From Sorghum bicolor (lineage: Eukaryota; Streptophyta; Magnoliopsida; Poales; Poaceae): DNA of 64,000 nucleotides. A program made the position numbers and the translations under genes. The stretch spans positions 51,894,629 through 51,958,628 of the forward strand of contig NC_012878.2 of assembly GCF_000003195.3 (NCBI RefSeq), written 5' to 3'. The stretch's first letter is position 1, and the number at the start of each line of letters is the position of its first letter. A model generated the notes under the pieces. That model saw only the letters and a list, made by a program, of their open reading frames with translations. It was not told the DNA's origin and made no database searches. This document shows positions 45,114 through 56,613 of this stretch, one piece after another.

Positions 45114-46005
45114 TCACTTAGGTCTTCAGTCCTTGTGCTAAAGTCACAAGTAGATTCAACAATTATAATAGCCCTCAGCTTAAAACCGGTGTTGAAGTCA
45201 CAAGCATTTGTTCACTTAGGTCTTCAGTCCTTGTGCACGCCTTTGTGTAACACCAATAAACCATTTCTGGATGGCTAGCGAAACGTTGGTCCCATTGACT
45301 CTCATCTTTGACACTTTGTGTCTACTCCTCTAAGCAGTGATGAATCTAGGATAGAAGTCTTGGAGGGTCTAAAAGCTCATCTTTAACCTCTAGCCTCAAT
45401 TTCTAAAAGCAGCCATGTATTTTTTTTGAAGAAGCTCCAGGGGGTTCCATATGATCAGCAATGATCCCCCGCCTCCCGACGCTAGATCTATCCTCTCAGT
45501 AGTATAGGATCTAGTGTTGACTTATTAACCATCACTTGAAATTGATTTTCTAGTGTGGCCTTTCAAATAATCATAACACCTCCATGGAAATTGGCTTGCA
45601 GGCGGGTGCATACACTACAAGCACTTGTTTCTAGAGACCCTTGCATAGAGACAGTCATGAATTTCACATCTACAGTCGATTTTGAACACCTTTTAAAAGT
45701 TGTTGCGCATTGCATTTATTATTATACTTGCTTCTCACAACCCATATAACCAAACTGCATATATAGTTGCCCGTCTCTACAAATTTGAGGACCCAAGGGC
45801 AAACACGACATGTAGGTCCTATAGGCTAAACATTCTATTTTGGTACATAATAGTACAACTAGTAAGAGAATATCTGAGCAAATTAGGCCCATCTTGCCCT
45901 GAACTCAATGAGCTTGGTCTATCCGACGAGGCTTACTGCACAGAGGTATTGCTACCCAGAAAACTTTTGCTTACTGCACAGAGGTATCGCCCAAGCTCTA
46001 GACTA
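45114..46005. other. Intergenic with a spaced direct repeat
   Basis: ttcacttaggtcttcagtcc occurs at about 45114 and 45210, with tcacaag nearby, a short direct duplication. Open frames at 45555-46026 have no recognisable domain. Confidence 0.4.
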
Positions 46006-46293
46006 GGCCTTGTTTGGCCTTGCTAAAGTTTAGCTTAAAATGAATGGGCTAAAGTTTAGCCCCTTAGGTTGTTTAGATATATGACTAAAAGGTGAAAGGG
46101 AGAGGATAGAGAAAGAGAGTAAAGTCATATGTTAGAACTTTTAGCCATCCTTAGCCCACCTTGAAGGGGCTAATGGGCTAATGAAAAGCTAAAGATTAAC
46201 CTCTCCTTTTAGACCTCCTGTTTGGATCCTCAAGGCTAAAAGTTGGCTAAAAAGAGAGGGCTAATCTTTAGCCCCTTGGATCCGAACAGGTCC
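46006..46293. mobile_element. Tourist-like MITE of another family (about 288 bp)
   Basis: Ends ggccttgtttggcc...ctaaagtttagc and gctaatctttagcccc...ccgaacaggtcc are inverted repeats containing ctaaa/tttag words. An internal cctgtttggatcc suggests a second, nested end. Borders are approximate. Confidence 0.5.
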
Positions 46294-47750
46294 TAAAACA
46301 TTGGCTAGCCATCCAGGACCAAACTACGCCTAAAGCATATATCCTAGGCCTGAACTCAAAGCATCTTTTTGCCGGTCCATTGTGCAAAATGCTTAGGTCT
46401 AAGAAAAAATTAACTTATAGTTTAGTTTAGAATATAAAAAGAAAATCCCAATAGTACAATAGATGAAGCTAAAATAACAGTAAAAATAATTAGTATGATT
46501 ACCTTAAATGAGATGATAGTGCAAATATGGAATTAGTAGTTAGAAGCCTATAACAACCTACCAATCTAAGATGCTAGGTAAACAAATATTCATAGACAAA
46601 TGAAACAACAACGATAGACCTAAATGAAATTAGAAATCATGCAAGGACTAAGGGTTAATCTGTACCGTAACAATTTTGTTTCATCCAAAGGACCACGGAA
46701 CGAATCAATTTTGTATCTATATTTATAACTATATCTATACCTAACAATAAAAAGAAAAAAATTTGTCACAAGTTTTTTTTCGTCCAACTCTGATTTCTAT
46801 TCAGATTCTGTTTTTTTTTTTTTGACCGATACAATTCTCTTTTCAAAGTCCCGCTTAGTTTGGAATTTGGATCTGTGAATTTACAATTCGATGTCTGCCA
46901 GCTCGAGTCGAAGGCGGAGTCCAAGTTGATCGAAGCTGGACTTCTGATCTCTGCTGTCACTAAAATAGAACCGAGCCGGTGCTGTGTGCGGCTGTATCCT
47001 GTTGAAGTGCGTTGTTTCCCTTGGATAGTTGCAGACACAAAAATTGTACGCGAATAAGATAGGAGACAAGTATACTTCTTAGTTCTGTTGCTGTTGGGCG
47101 TTGGGTGTAGCACGTGAAAAAAAAATTGGTAGATTTTTGCTTCGTACATAGAGAAAGTACACCAGGAGGTTTGTTCGTTAGTAGCTACTGGTGGTTTGTT
47201 TCGTCCCAGTTTTTTTTTTTTCTTCCGAGCCTATATATGTGCGCCTCGCTCGCTGGCTCATGCGTTTCACCGGCAACGCAACCTGTTGGGTTCGTGCATT
47301 TCGCCGGCCGCGTGCCCCGCCGACCTTTGCACGTCGCTCCCTCCCTCACAGTCCGCTATATGCCGGCCCTGCCCCTGCGTGTCGCGCACCATGCCCGCGC
47401 CTTGTTGGCTCCGAGCCCTCGCCATGCCTGGAGCTCGGGACTCGGATGCGCCAGCCGCATGTGCCCCTGCGCCTGCAGACCCTGCGATGCATGCACAACT
47501 ACGCCTGCCTGCTGCGTCCGCTCTCTGCTCCACAGCCGCTGGTGGTCTCACATTTGGAGAGAGTGAGAGAGGGGAAGTGGAAGACTGACGAGTTAAAAAA
47601 ACAGTAAATTTGGTCCCCCAAATTTGCTTTTTTAAATGCCGTGTACGTGTAAAAATATTCTTAATTTTAGAGTCCGCCGGCTATGTATTGTATGTAGTAG
47701 CAAACAACTACAAACCGTGCATAAGGTGAGGCAAAATTGTTGTACAAAGG
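46294..47750. other. Intergenic; includes a GC-rich island (47230-47590)
   Basis: 46294-47100 is AT-rich with nothing recognised. 47230-47590 is GC-rich with a TATA-like cctatatatg at 47229 and frames open in three registers on the plus strand and one on the minus. None shows a domain. It could be an orphan exon or captured gene piece, but I see no support for a gene. Confidence 0.35.
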
Positions 47751-47971
47751 CTTTGCAAAAATTTTTGGATTTCGACACTGTAGCACTTTCGTTTTTATTT
47801 GATAAACATTGTCCAATCATGGAGTAACAAGGCTTAAAAGATTTGTCTCGGGATTTACAAATGAAATGTGCAATTAGTTTGTGTTTTCATGTATATTTAA
47901 TGCACCATATATATACCGCAAAATTCGATGTGATGGGGAATCTTAAAAAATTTTTGAAACTAAACAAGGCC
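47751..47971. mobile_element. Tourist-like MITE, left end degraded
   Basis: Right end gaaactaaacaaggcc and the family interior (gtagcactttcgtttttattt, ccaatcatggagtaac) are present. The left terminal repeat is diverged. Confidence 0.7.
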
Positions 47972-48660
47972 GAAATAGTTTTTTTTTGATGAATGAGCTC
48001 AGTCCCAGTCAACACGTCGTATAAGGATTTGTTTGTATACGACTAAGAAAGATAACAAACATCGAACCGTGAGGGTGAGGAAGGTGTTTATTAACAACTT
48101 AAAATAAAAATAACAATCCATTACAATACCCGGACACTTTTACTAGTAATAGACAAAACAAGAGTCAGCCCACCATGCTTGTACATGGTCTCCAAAAATT
48201 TTAAAAAAAAGAGCTTGAAAGGTAGGTTGGACCGTTGGACGGCTCCAACAATAACCAGTCTCAATGTATGTTTCATAAGAGTGTTATGCACATTAAATAG
48301 GATGTCACATAAGCAAAATTACTAACTTGTCAGGGTTATTAAATGAAGAAGTTTTATCATATGAGAGAGGAATTTCATTCCTATGAAACTCATGTGGTTC
48401 GGTTATCTAGTTTATAGTTTGATAACTGTGCCATGAACTTATGAGACAATTTAATAATGCAAATTTTTGAGAAAACCTGATTATTCTAGATCGTAGTAGG
48501 TGAGACGATCAGGCACACAAGTAGGTAAGGCAATGACTTAGCACCCGATTCACCAATCACTATTCTTCTCCACTACACTACACATACCCACGGCCATGCC
48601 CCGTGCCTTTATTTCCCGCCCTGCACGCAAAGCACACGTCGTCAAGCGATCGATTCCATC
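47972..48660 (+). promoter_or_regulatory. Upstream region of the flavonoid 3'-hydroxylase gene
   Basis: No gene is seen here. The last 120 bases before 48661 (ccactacactacacatacccac...) look like a plant 5' leader. No confident TATA box was found. Confidence 0.4.
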
Positions 48661-51600
48661 ATGGTCATGGAGCTCGTGCTCGCTACACCTGACCTCCCAA
48701 CCCCGCTGCTGCTCTCCGCCTTGACGGTAGCAGTGTCCGTGGCCGTCTGCTATGTCCTCTTCTGGAAGCAGCAGCAGGCGGCGGCGAGGCGAGCGCCGCT
48801 GCCGCCGGGGCCGAGGGGCTGGCCCGTGCTGGGCAACCTGCCGCAGCTGGGCGGGAAGACGCACCAGACGCTGCACGAGCTGACCAAGGTGTACGGCCCG
48901 CTGCTGCGGCTGCGGTTCGGCAGCTCCGACGTGGTGGTGGCCGGTTCGGCGGCCGTGGCGGAGCAGTTCCTCCGCGTCCACGACGCCAACTTCAGCTGTC
49001 GCCCGCCAAACTCCGGCGGCGAGCTCATGGCGTACAACTACCAGGACGTCGTGTTCGCCCCCTACGGGCCCCGGTGGCGCGCCATGCGCAAGGTGTGCGC
49101 CGTGAACCTCTTCTCCGCGCGCGCTCTCGACGACATCTGCGACGTCCGGGAGCGTGAGGCCGCGCTCATGGTGAGGTCGCTCGCGGAGCAGGCGGCCCGC
49201 GACCGCAACACGCCGGTGGCGCTCGGCAAGGCCGTGAACGTCTGTACGACGAACGCGCTGTCGCGGGCGGCCGTCGGGCGGCGGGTGTTCGCTGCCGCCG
49301 GCGCCGGCGACGAGGGCGCGAGGGAGTTCAAGGAGATCGTGCTCGAGGTGATGGAGGTGGGCGGGGTGCTCAACGTCGGCGACTTCGTGCCGGCGCTCCG
49401 GTGGCTCGACCCGCAGGGCGTGGTGGGCAGGATGAAGAAGCTGCACCGCCGGTTCGACGACATGATGAACGGGATCATTGCAGATAGCAGGAAGGCCAGG
49501 GCTACGCCGGCAGACGGAGAGGAAAGCAAGGATTTGCTGGGCTTGCTGCTGTCCATGGTGGAGGACGAGGGAAGCGACGACGAAGTCAGGATCACCGAAA
49601 CCGATGTCAAGGCACTTATTTTGGTAAGTTCTCGTCGTTTTCGATCGTTTCCAATCGAAGCAATGTTTTAGTCTTTTTGGCCACAATCACTCGAAGCTAA
49701 AATTAAAAAATCTCAAGCAAACACCCCGGCCCATGAATAGATAGATACGCTAGCTAGTTACTCAATCCATCTCAAATTATAAAACATTTGATTTTTTTAA
49801 CACCAAGTTTGACTACTCGTCTTATTCAAACATTTATGTAAAATATCATTTTTTAATCGTCGCTTGGTTTATTAATAAAAGTTCTTCAAGAATAACTTAA
49901 GGCCTTGTTTAGATCCAAAAATTTTTTAGATTTTGACACGGTAGTACTTTCGTTTTTATTTGACAAACATTGTCCAATTATGGAGTAACTAGGCTTAAAA
50001 GATTCGTCTCGTGATTTACAAGTAAACTGTGCAATTAGTTATCTTTTTTATCTATATTTAATGTTCCATGCATTTGCCGCAAGATTCGATGTGACGGAGA
50101 ATCTTCTAAAGTTTTGGATTTTTGGGTGCATCTAAACAAGGCCTAAATTTGACTATAGGCATGTTTAGTTCCCTATAGAACCCAAAATGCAAAACGTCAA
50201 CTACTTTGGAGTGATAAAATGCAAAATGCCAAAATTTTCATGGTCATGTTTAGTTTTATCTAAAATGAAGAATTTCTTGTCCTCATGAAGCCTCTTAAGG
50301 CTCATTTTGGGTTTTTTTAGACTCTTGAGACAAAAATCCAAAATGGAGAATAACTATCTTTTTGCTAAAAATTTTGCGTGGTGTTTAGTTCTATTTTACA
50401 AAAAAAATAGACCAAAACTTAATTTTTTTTAAAAAAATGAGAACTAAACATCTCTATATTTACATAGATTTTTGAATAAGACGAACGGTCAATAAAAAAG
50501 CCATGGGTACGGTACAGGCTACTTAAACGCACGCGTACGTGTATATGGAATAATTGAAGTTTATAAATTTGTGAAAAAAAGAAGGACTAATGAAGTTTGG
50601 AGCAGAACGTGAACGTGTGTACGTGCATGTATTACAGACGGAAGAATGCATGTCTGCGAGATCCATAATCACTCGCAGACATGCATTCTTCCGTCTGTAA
50701 TACATACACATGCACGTACGCACGTTCTGCTCCAAACTTCATTAGTTATTGATCATGTACTCCAAACTTCATTAGTTATTGCACATGCACATGCACGTAC
50801 GCACGTTCTGTTCAGAATGAAAATCAAACAATCCATAAATTTTGGTTTATATGTATATAATTAACGATCCATAATTTTTTTGGTCTATGTCCGACTACTG
50901 TACAAGACAATGGTTGGTCCGCACCTGTTCACTCTCAGGCCTTGTTTAGTTACCAAAAATTTTTGCAAAATTTTTCAGATTCCCCGTCACATCGAATCTT
51001 TAGACACATGCATGAAGTGTTAAATATAGACAAAAATAAAAACTAATTATACAGTTTGGTCGAAATTGACGAGACGAATTTTTTGAGCCTAGTTAGTCCA
51101 TGATTGGATAATATTTGTTAAATACAAACAAAAAGCTACAGTGTCATTTTGTAAAATATTTTAGAACTAAACAAGGCCTCACATCGTTACTGTAGCAAGT
51201 ACTACCGTTCTGCCTGCGCTGTTCGTGACGCTGACCGATACTGTTCCGACAATGTTTACTGTAGACAACACTATTCGTCCGGTTTTTTTTACTGTTTTTT
51301 CAGAATTCCAGTTGGGCCTTGTTTAAGTTTACTCCGAAATCAAAAAGGTTTTCAAGATTCACCGTTACAACGAATCTTGCGGCACATGCATAAATCATTA
51401 AATATATACAAAAACAAAAACTAGTTACACAGTTTATATGTAAATCGCGAGACGAATCTTTTGATCCTAGTTAGTTTATAATTGAATAATATTTGTCAAA
51501 TAAAAACGAAAATGCTACAGTAGTGAAATCCGAAATTTTTTTGGAAGGCCTTGCTGTTGTTCATTGTTTCCATATCTGTGCGTGACAAAAGCCGGTGCAG

Positions 51601-54054
51601 CGTTTTTATTTTGGAACGTAGGGGGTACTAGACAGCATTGCTTCACCCACAATGACAATAGACTGACGATGGCCTCCAGAGGCCGAGAACTCTTCTGTGT
51701 TAAAGAAGCATTATTATCATTGTAAAATACATAGATTAGTCGTGCATGCATTTATATCAGCAATCATCGCATACCTACGTGAATAAGACGTCGGCAGCTG
51801 ACACCTCTCTTCACTACCACGTGAAGAGGACACATGATGTGGACGGTGCCTTCGTTAGGAATGATATATAATCATAGTTTTATTAGGGGAAAAACTCATA
51901 TAAAGACTCCATGTTATCGTTTTGCTAAATAATCAATATCATCTCATGTCATTTTAAATAAAATCTATGTCCTAAACTAAATTTGACTAGTTATTGATCA
52001 TGTACTGTTAAATTTGACATTCCTATACAAAATACATCTGTTACAAACAGGTAGTCGCGCTTCGTGCGCTGTAACAATATCCTCATGGCTCTATAGACTG
52101 GGAATGTAATTGTACTGTAGTATTTCATTTTATTTGATAATTAGTGTCCAATCATGGACTAATTAGACTCAAAAAATTCGTCTCATAAATTATTCTCTAG
52201 CTGTGTTTTAAGTTTTATAAATAATATATATTTAGTATTTTATGTATGTGTCCAAAAATTCAATGTGACGGAAGTTAAAAAAAATCACAAGAAACCAAAC
52301 AGGGCAACAATAGCCTGATGCGGCCCGGAACTCCCTTTGCTTTTAAAAATTACTCCGTATAACATATGCATGTTAGGTTCAATTATTTAATTCACCAAGT
52401 TAACACACTATATGCATGAGAACCACTTTAGGATGTGACATATATTTGGGCTAAAAAAGGAAGTACATAGATTGGGAGCGAAAAAGGGTAGGGAGAGAAA
52501 GATGATGTTTTTCGAAAGGGAAATTAAGGATGATGAGTTCGATTCCTAGCTAGAATGGTTCATAGGGATGATTTGCTAATTTGTATATATTAATATATAT
52601 AACTTAGATCAAGTCGGAATATTTCTAGAGGTGGAACGGCCCATTTCAAGCTAACCATGGTCTTAGTGGGATTTTGAGGAGTTCTCTTAGCCTGTCCCGC
52701 AACAAGTACCAGAAAAGTCCTACCGTGGGCGACACACTTACGGTTAAAACTTTTCATAAAACACTATACACTTGTGGATAGAGGTTCAAACAATAAGGCA
52801 ATATAAGCATATACGTAGCAAATTAGCAATACATGCCAAGAGCACGACGAAGGAAAATCCGAGTCGTGGTAACGTGTGCCTTGCACCTAGGACTAACCCT
52901 TTTAGGGATAGGTGCGCGCATCAGAGTGTTGTTCAGTCTCTATTTCACGGTACCAAAGATGACATGCTAGCCACCGCTTTCGGCAGTACATGACCAATAG
53001 TGGAGCTACCTGATATGGTTGCAACATCCGAATCCAATAGCGATGTGACAAGTAGATAACGTGGCATACCATATGTTTTCTTTTTTTCCTGCCATTATTA
53101 TATATATATACTCCCTTCATAAAATTGCAAGTCGTTTTTGTTTTGTACTTAGTTAAACTTGTTTATTTGACCGAGTTTATAGAAAAATGTAATAGTATCC
53201 ACACTATCAAAATAAATAGACTAGTTAAATATAATTCAAAGTAATAAATCTTATGTGATGTTGAAGATATTTGTGTATTTTTCTATTAATTTGGCGAAAA
53301 GCTTAGTACAAAGTTAAAACTACTAATAACTTCTAATGAAGCTAAGAGAGTATATAATACCCAGTTGCTCATTGTGTCTATTGTTCATGCATGACTCCTG
53401 GACACGCAGAACCTGTTCATAGCAGGAACCGACACAACATCGACCATAGCAGAGTGGTCGCTAGCCGAGCTGATCCGCCACCCGGACATCCTCAAGCAGG
53501 CACAAGAGGAGCTAGACACAGTCGTTGGCCGTGGAAGGTTGGTCACCGAGTCAGACCTCCGACACCTCACCTTCTTCAATGCAGTCATTAAGGAGACGTT
53601 TCGCCTGCACCCATCAACGCCCCTCTCCCTTCCTCGCATGGCTGCAGAGGAGTGTGAGATTGCTGGCTACAGCATCCCCAAGGGCTGCGAGCTGCTAGTC
53701 AATGTGTGGGGCATTGCACGTGACCCGGCCTTGTGGCCTGACCCACTAGAGTTCCGCCCTGCTAGGTTCCTACCAGGTGGATCACATTCGGATGTGGATG
53801 TCAAAGGAGGCAACTTTGGGCTTATACCATTCGGCGCGGGTCGGAGGATATGTGCCGGCCTTAGCTGGGGGCTGCGGATGGTCACACTAACTAGCGCCAC
53901 TCTGGTGCATGCATTTGATTGGGAGTTGCCGGTAGGACAGACACCAGATAAGCTAAACATGGAGGAGGCCTTCACCTTGTTGCTACAGCGTGCTGTGCCG
54001 TTAATGGCTCATCCAATACCCAGGCTGCTACCATCAGCATATGAGATTGCATAA
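48661..54054 (+). CDS. F3'H: Flavonoid 3'-hydroxylase (cytochrome P450, CYP75B), two exons
   Basis: Exons are 48661-49623 and 53410-54054 (GT-AG, phase 0), giving 535 aa. The enzyme hydroxylates the flavonoid B ring at 3' in the ER using NADPH-P450 reductase. It feeds cyanidin-type anthocyanins and tannins, luteolin and, in sorghum, 3-deoxyanthocyanidin pigments. Seen: an N-terminal membrane anchor (about 14-35), proline hinge PPGPRGWPVLGNLPQLG, AYNYQDVVFAPYGPRWR (a CYP75 hallmark), I-helix AGTDTT (326-331), KETFR (Glu383, Arg386), FRPARF (436-441), and heme loop PFGAGRRICAG with Cys469. VDVKGGNFGLIPFG before the heme is also F3'H-like. CYP75B is much likelier than CYP75A, but the call rests on motifs. 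It probably corresponds to sorghum F3'H3 by context. Exon 1 is far richer in GC than exon 2. The 3.8-kb intron is mostly MITEs. Confidence 0.9.
49901..50143. mobile_element. Tourist-like MITE (243 bp), TSD TAA, nested in a Stowaway element
   Basis: Ends ggccttgtttagatccaaa and gcatctaaacaaggcc; taa flanks at 49898-49900 and 50144-50146. Confidence 0.88.
50157..50452. mobile_element. MITE with GCATGTTTAGTT / AACTAAACATCTC ends
   Basis: Terminal repeats gcatgtttagttc and gaactaaacatctc flank an AT-rich core with paired 'ccaaaatg' words. It is unlike the 240-bp Tourist family but probably related. Borders are approximate. Confidence 0.55.
50586..50746. repeat. Long near-perfect hairpin in the F3'H intron
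   Basis: Left arm 50586-50660 and right arm 50672-50746 (75 bases each) are inverted copies with only small indels near gaacgtgaacgtgtgtacg, around an 11-base loop. The inner 30 bp (ttacagacggaagaatgcat...) pair without a break. The right-arm text ctccaaacttcattagttatt and cgtacgcacgttctg recurs just downstream (50759-50815) as a partial direct copy. A transcript would fold into a stable stem. Confidence 0.85.
50938..51178. mobile_element. Tourist-like MITE (241 bp), TSD TCA
   Basis: Ends ggccttgtttagttaccaa and agaactaaacaaggcc; tca at 50935-50937 and 51179-51181. Confidence 0.88.
51315..51550. mobile_element. Tourist-like MITE (236 bp), TSD TTG
   Basis: Starts ggccttgtttaag. It ends ttggaaggcc (terminal repeat partly eroded). 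ttg at 51312-51314 and 51551-51553. Confidence 0.8.
51554..53110 (+). other. Rest of the F3'H intron, including a truncated MITE
   Basis: About 52112-52305 is a Tourist-like MITE lacking its left end (right end aaaccaaacagggc). 52640-53090 contains a moderately GC-rich tract without a recognisable domain. No internal exon was seen. Confidence 0.45.
53111..53352. mobile_element. Stowaway-like MITE close to the F3'H exon 2 acceptor
   Basis: The left end ctcccttcataaaattgcaagtc and right end gaagctaagagagtat flank an AT-rich core. It ends only about 58 bp before the splice acceptor at 53409, so it may contain the branch-point region or lie next to it. The right end is diverged. Confidence 0.5.
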
Positions 54055-54558
54055 AAAAAATCTCAAGGGACTTGTGAGGTTGAAGTTGTGAGCTCATGGT
54101 CTCACCTTTGCTGTATCAAGTAAATTGGCTTCAAAGACAAGGTGTTTATATGTATTACGGTTCACTTTTGATTGTTGTACTAAATGTCTAAATGTTCTTG
54201 CTCTAGCTAATATATGTAATGAAATATTTGACATGCTTATGCTCCTCTTCTCACTTGTTTAAAGCTCATCTTTGTCTTGTTGAAAGATATGTGATGTGGT
54301 AGTTTGTGTCAATCCATGTTGTTTATGTAAATTTATTTTCTATTGTACTCTTGTTGAGGTTATGTGATGTCAAAATACAAGTAATTGAGGTTGTTACGAA
54401 AATATTTGATGGTTCTTGTATATAGGCCTTGTTTAGTTCGAGATTTTTTTTGGTTTGGCTACCGTAGCTTGACTCATAGGCGGATCATCCGTACAGCAAG
54501 GTAGGGTGGCCGGCTGGCCGCCCTATCTCCCATCGAGTGGGACCCCTTCCTCAAGTAG
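54055..54558. other. F3'H 3' UTR and flank, with a MITE end fragment
   Basis: 54055-54400 looks like 3' UTR and T-rich flank. At 54425-54470 a lone left end of the Tourist-like family (ggccttgtttagttcgag) is seen with no partner. Confidence 0.5.
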
Positions 54559-54797
54559 GGGCTTGTTTAGTTCCAAAAAAATTTACAAAAATTTTCATAT
54601 TCTCCGTCACATCGAATCTTGTGGCATATGCATAAAACATCAAATATAGATAAAAAAATAACTAATAATACAATTTATCTGTAATTTATGAGACGAATCT
54701 TTTGTGTCTAAGTAGTTCATGATTGGAATATTTATCAAATAAAAACGAAAATGCTATTGTGCTTATTTTTTAAAATTTTTTAGAACTAATCTAGGCC
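54559..54797. mobile_element. Tourist-like MITE (239 bp), TSD TAG
   Basis: Starts gggcttgtttagttcc and ends agaactaatctaggcc; tag at 54556-54558 and 54798-54800. Confidence 0.83.
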
Positions 54798-55053
54798 TAG
54801 GTAGTGCCCAGCGAGCCACCGAGCTTGAAGCAAGGTTGAAGACGCCGCCGAAGGAGCTTCTGCGACTTGTGTAACTGGTGGAGTGATGGGCCTTTTCGGC
54901 CTGGCCATCGGCCCATGGTGGTAGGCCTTAGGGCAAGGCAAAGCACAGGGCACATGGCACTCGGCGTCGCCATTGACGACAGCGGCACCCCCACGCAGCC
55001 AGGCTTGGCGTTGGTGTTGGTGGTGCTCCAAGTCCAAAGGGTACATGTGCTGA

Positions 55054-55540
55054 GGCCGTGTTTATTTCCAAATATTTTTGCAAAATAAAAATAGTAGCAT
55101 TTTCGTTTATATTTGATAAATATTATTTAATTATGGACTAACTAGGCTCAAAAGATTTGTCTAGTTAATTCCGACCAAACTGTGCAATTAGTTTTTATTT
55201 TTATCTATACTTAATACTCTATGCATACGTCTAAAGATTGGATGTGACGAAGAATCTAAAAAATTTTGCAAAATTTTTTGGAACTAAGGCCTTGTTTACT
55301 TCCCAGAAAATTTTGCAAAATTTTTCACATTCTCCGTCACATCGAATCTTTAGACGTATGCATGAAGTATTAAATATAGACGAAAATAAAAACTAATTGT
55401 ACAGTTTGGTCGAAATTGACGAGACGAATCTTTTGAGTCTAGTTAGTCCATGATTGGACAATATTTGTCAAATACAAACGAAAGTGCTACAGTGTCAATT
55501 TCCCAAAATTTTTGGAACTAAACAAGGCCTAAACAAGGCT
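55054..55540. mobile_element. Tourist-like MITE interrupted by another copy, TSD TGA
   Basis: The outer copy starts ggccgtgtttatttcc (55054) and ends acaaggct (55540), flanked by tga at 55051-55053 and 55541-55543. Its right terminal repeat (ggaactaa|acaaggct) is split by the copy at 55288-55529. Confidence 0.85.
55288..55529. mobile_element. Nested Tourist-like MITE (242 bp), TSD TAA
   Basis: Ends ggccttgtttacttccc and ggaactaaacaaggcc; taa at 55285-55287 and 55530-55532. It landed inside the terminal repeat of the outer copy. Confidence 0.88.
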
Positions 55541-55809
55541 TGAGCGTGAACGTCACTGCTTCGCTATCTCAAAGCCTCTTCCCACTTCTGTGCAAGTTGC
55601 CAACCAGCTTCCCGAGTACCCAGCACCAGCTAACCTCGACGGAGTTCTTCCTTTCTTGGGAAACAAGATTGAAGTGGGGGTTGTGGACCGCGATTAGCCA
55701 ACCGACCCCCGTTTTGACCTCACAACTTTGCTGTCCCCGTGTTACAAGCCTGACCATGCCTACCGTCCCGTGCCGTACTCTTCTGAAGAATAAACAACAT
55801 TTTTATTTA

Positions 55810-56155
55810 GGGCCCGTTTAGATTGGAGATGAAAAATTTTTAGGTGTCATATCAGATGTGTCGGAAGGATGTCGGGAGGGGTTTTTAGAAACTAATAAAA
55901 AAAACAAATTACATAGCTCGTCAGGAAACTGCAAGACAAATTTATTAAGCATAATTAATATGTCATTAGCATATGTGGGTTACTGTAGCGCTTAAGGCTA
56001 ATCATGGAGTAACTAGGCTTAAAAGATTCGTCTCGCGATTCTCAACTAAACTGTGTAATTAGTTTATTTTTTTATCTACATTTAATGTTCTATGCATGTG
56101 TCTAAAGATTCGATGGGATGGGTGAAAATTTTTTTGTGGGAAACTAAACAGGGCC
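55810..56155. mobile_element. Tourist-related MITE, long variant (346 bp), TSD TTA
   Basis: Ends gggcccgtttagattgg and aactaaacagggcc; tta at 55807-55809 and 56156-56158. It shares the extra interior (ctaattaatatgtcattagcatatgt-like text and cgtcaggaaactgcaagac) with the copy in DHHC intron 1. Confidence 0.85.
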
Positions 56156-56158
56156 TTA

Positions 56159-56613
56159 TAATTCTTCCTTGAGCAACTGTAGCAGAACAAATTCAAATCG
56201 AGTTATTAGCCCGTCACCAGTTTTTATGAGACGACGAGAAATTGCGAACGTTTTTTGTAATCACCGAATTCCACCCCTTTCTGCTGCCGTAAACGCGGTG
56301 AAAACCACGCAACGGCATCTCCAAAATCACCCAATCCCGTGAGCGCCGCCGACCCGCTCGAAGCCTGAAACCACGGACGCGCCGCGCCGTCTCGGCTATA
56401 CTATTTCCTCCCAACCCACGGCCACTCGCCGCCGCGGCGTTTCCCTCCTCCTGACCTCATCACAACAGAGCCAGAAAAAATCTCAGAACGCATCTCTAGT
56501 GCTTCGACCTCGACGCGACCTGCCCCTCCCCTCCCCTCGCTTGGATCCGGAGTCCGGACGGCCCGGCCCCGTCCCCTCCGCCCTCCCATGCGCACGGCGC
56601 CGCCGCGGCCGAC
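56159..56613 (+). promoter_or_regulatory. FtsH promoter and leader region
   Basis: GC-rich from about 56280 with CpG-dense leader sequence up to the ATG at 56614. A ggctatactatttcc at 56394-56408 is a possible weak TATA element. The upstream edge abuts a MITE, so the promoter is short. Confidence 0.45.

Larger units (their letters stand above)
49762..50485. mobile_element. Stowaway-like MITE split by two later MITEs (F3'H intron)
   Basis: 49762-49900 (ctcaatccatctcaaattataaaac...) and 50455-50485 (tttacatagatttttgaataagacg) match the left and inner-right parts of the Stowaway copy at 15133. They are interrupted by a Tourist-like MITE (49901-50143) and a second element (about 50157-50452). 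Confidence 0.6.

Noticed and set aside
47196..47588. GC-rich open frames after a TATA-like site
   Set aside because: Three overlapping frames on one strand and one on the other are open, none with a domain; composition alone explains them.
48550..49686. Minus-strand open frame of 378 codons
   Set aside because: Antisense of F3'H exon 1.
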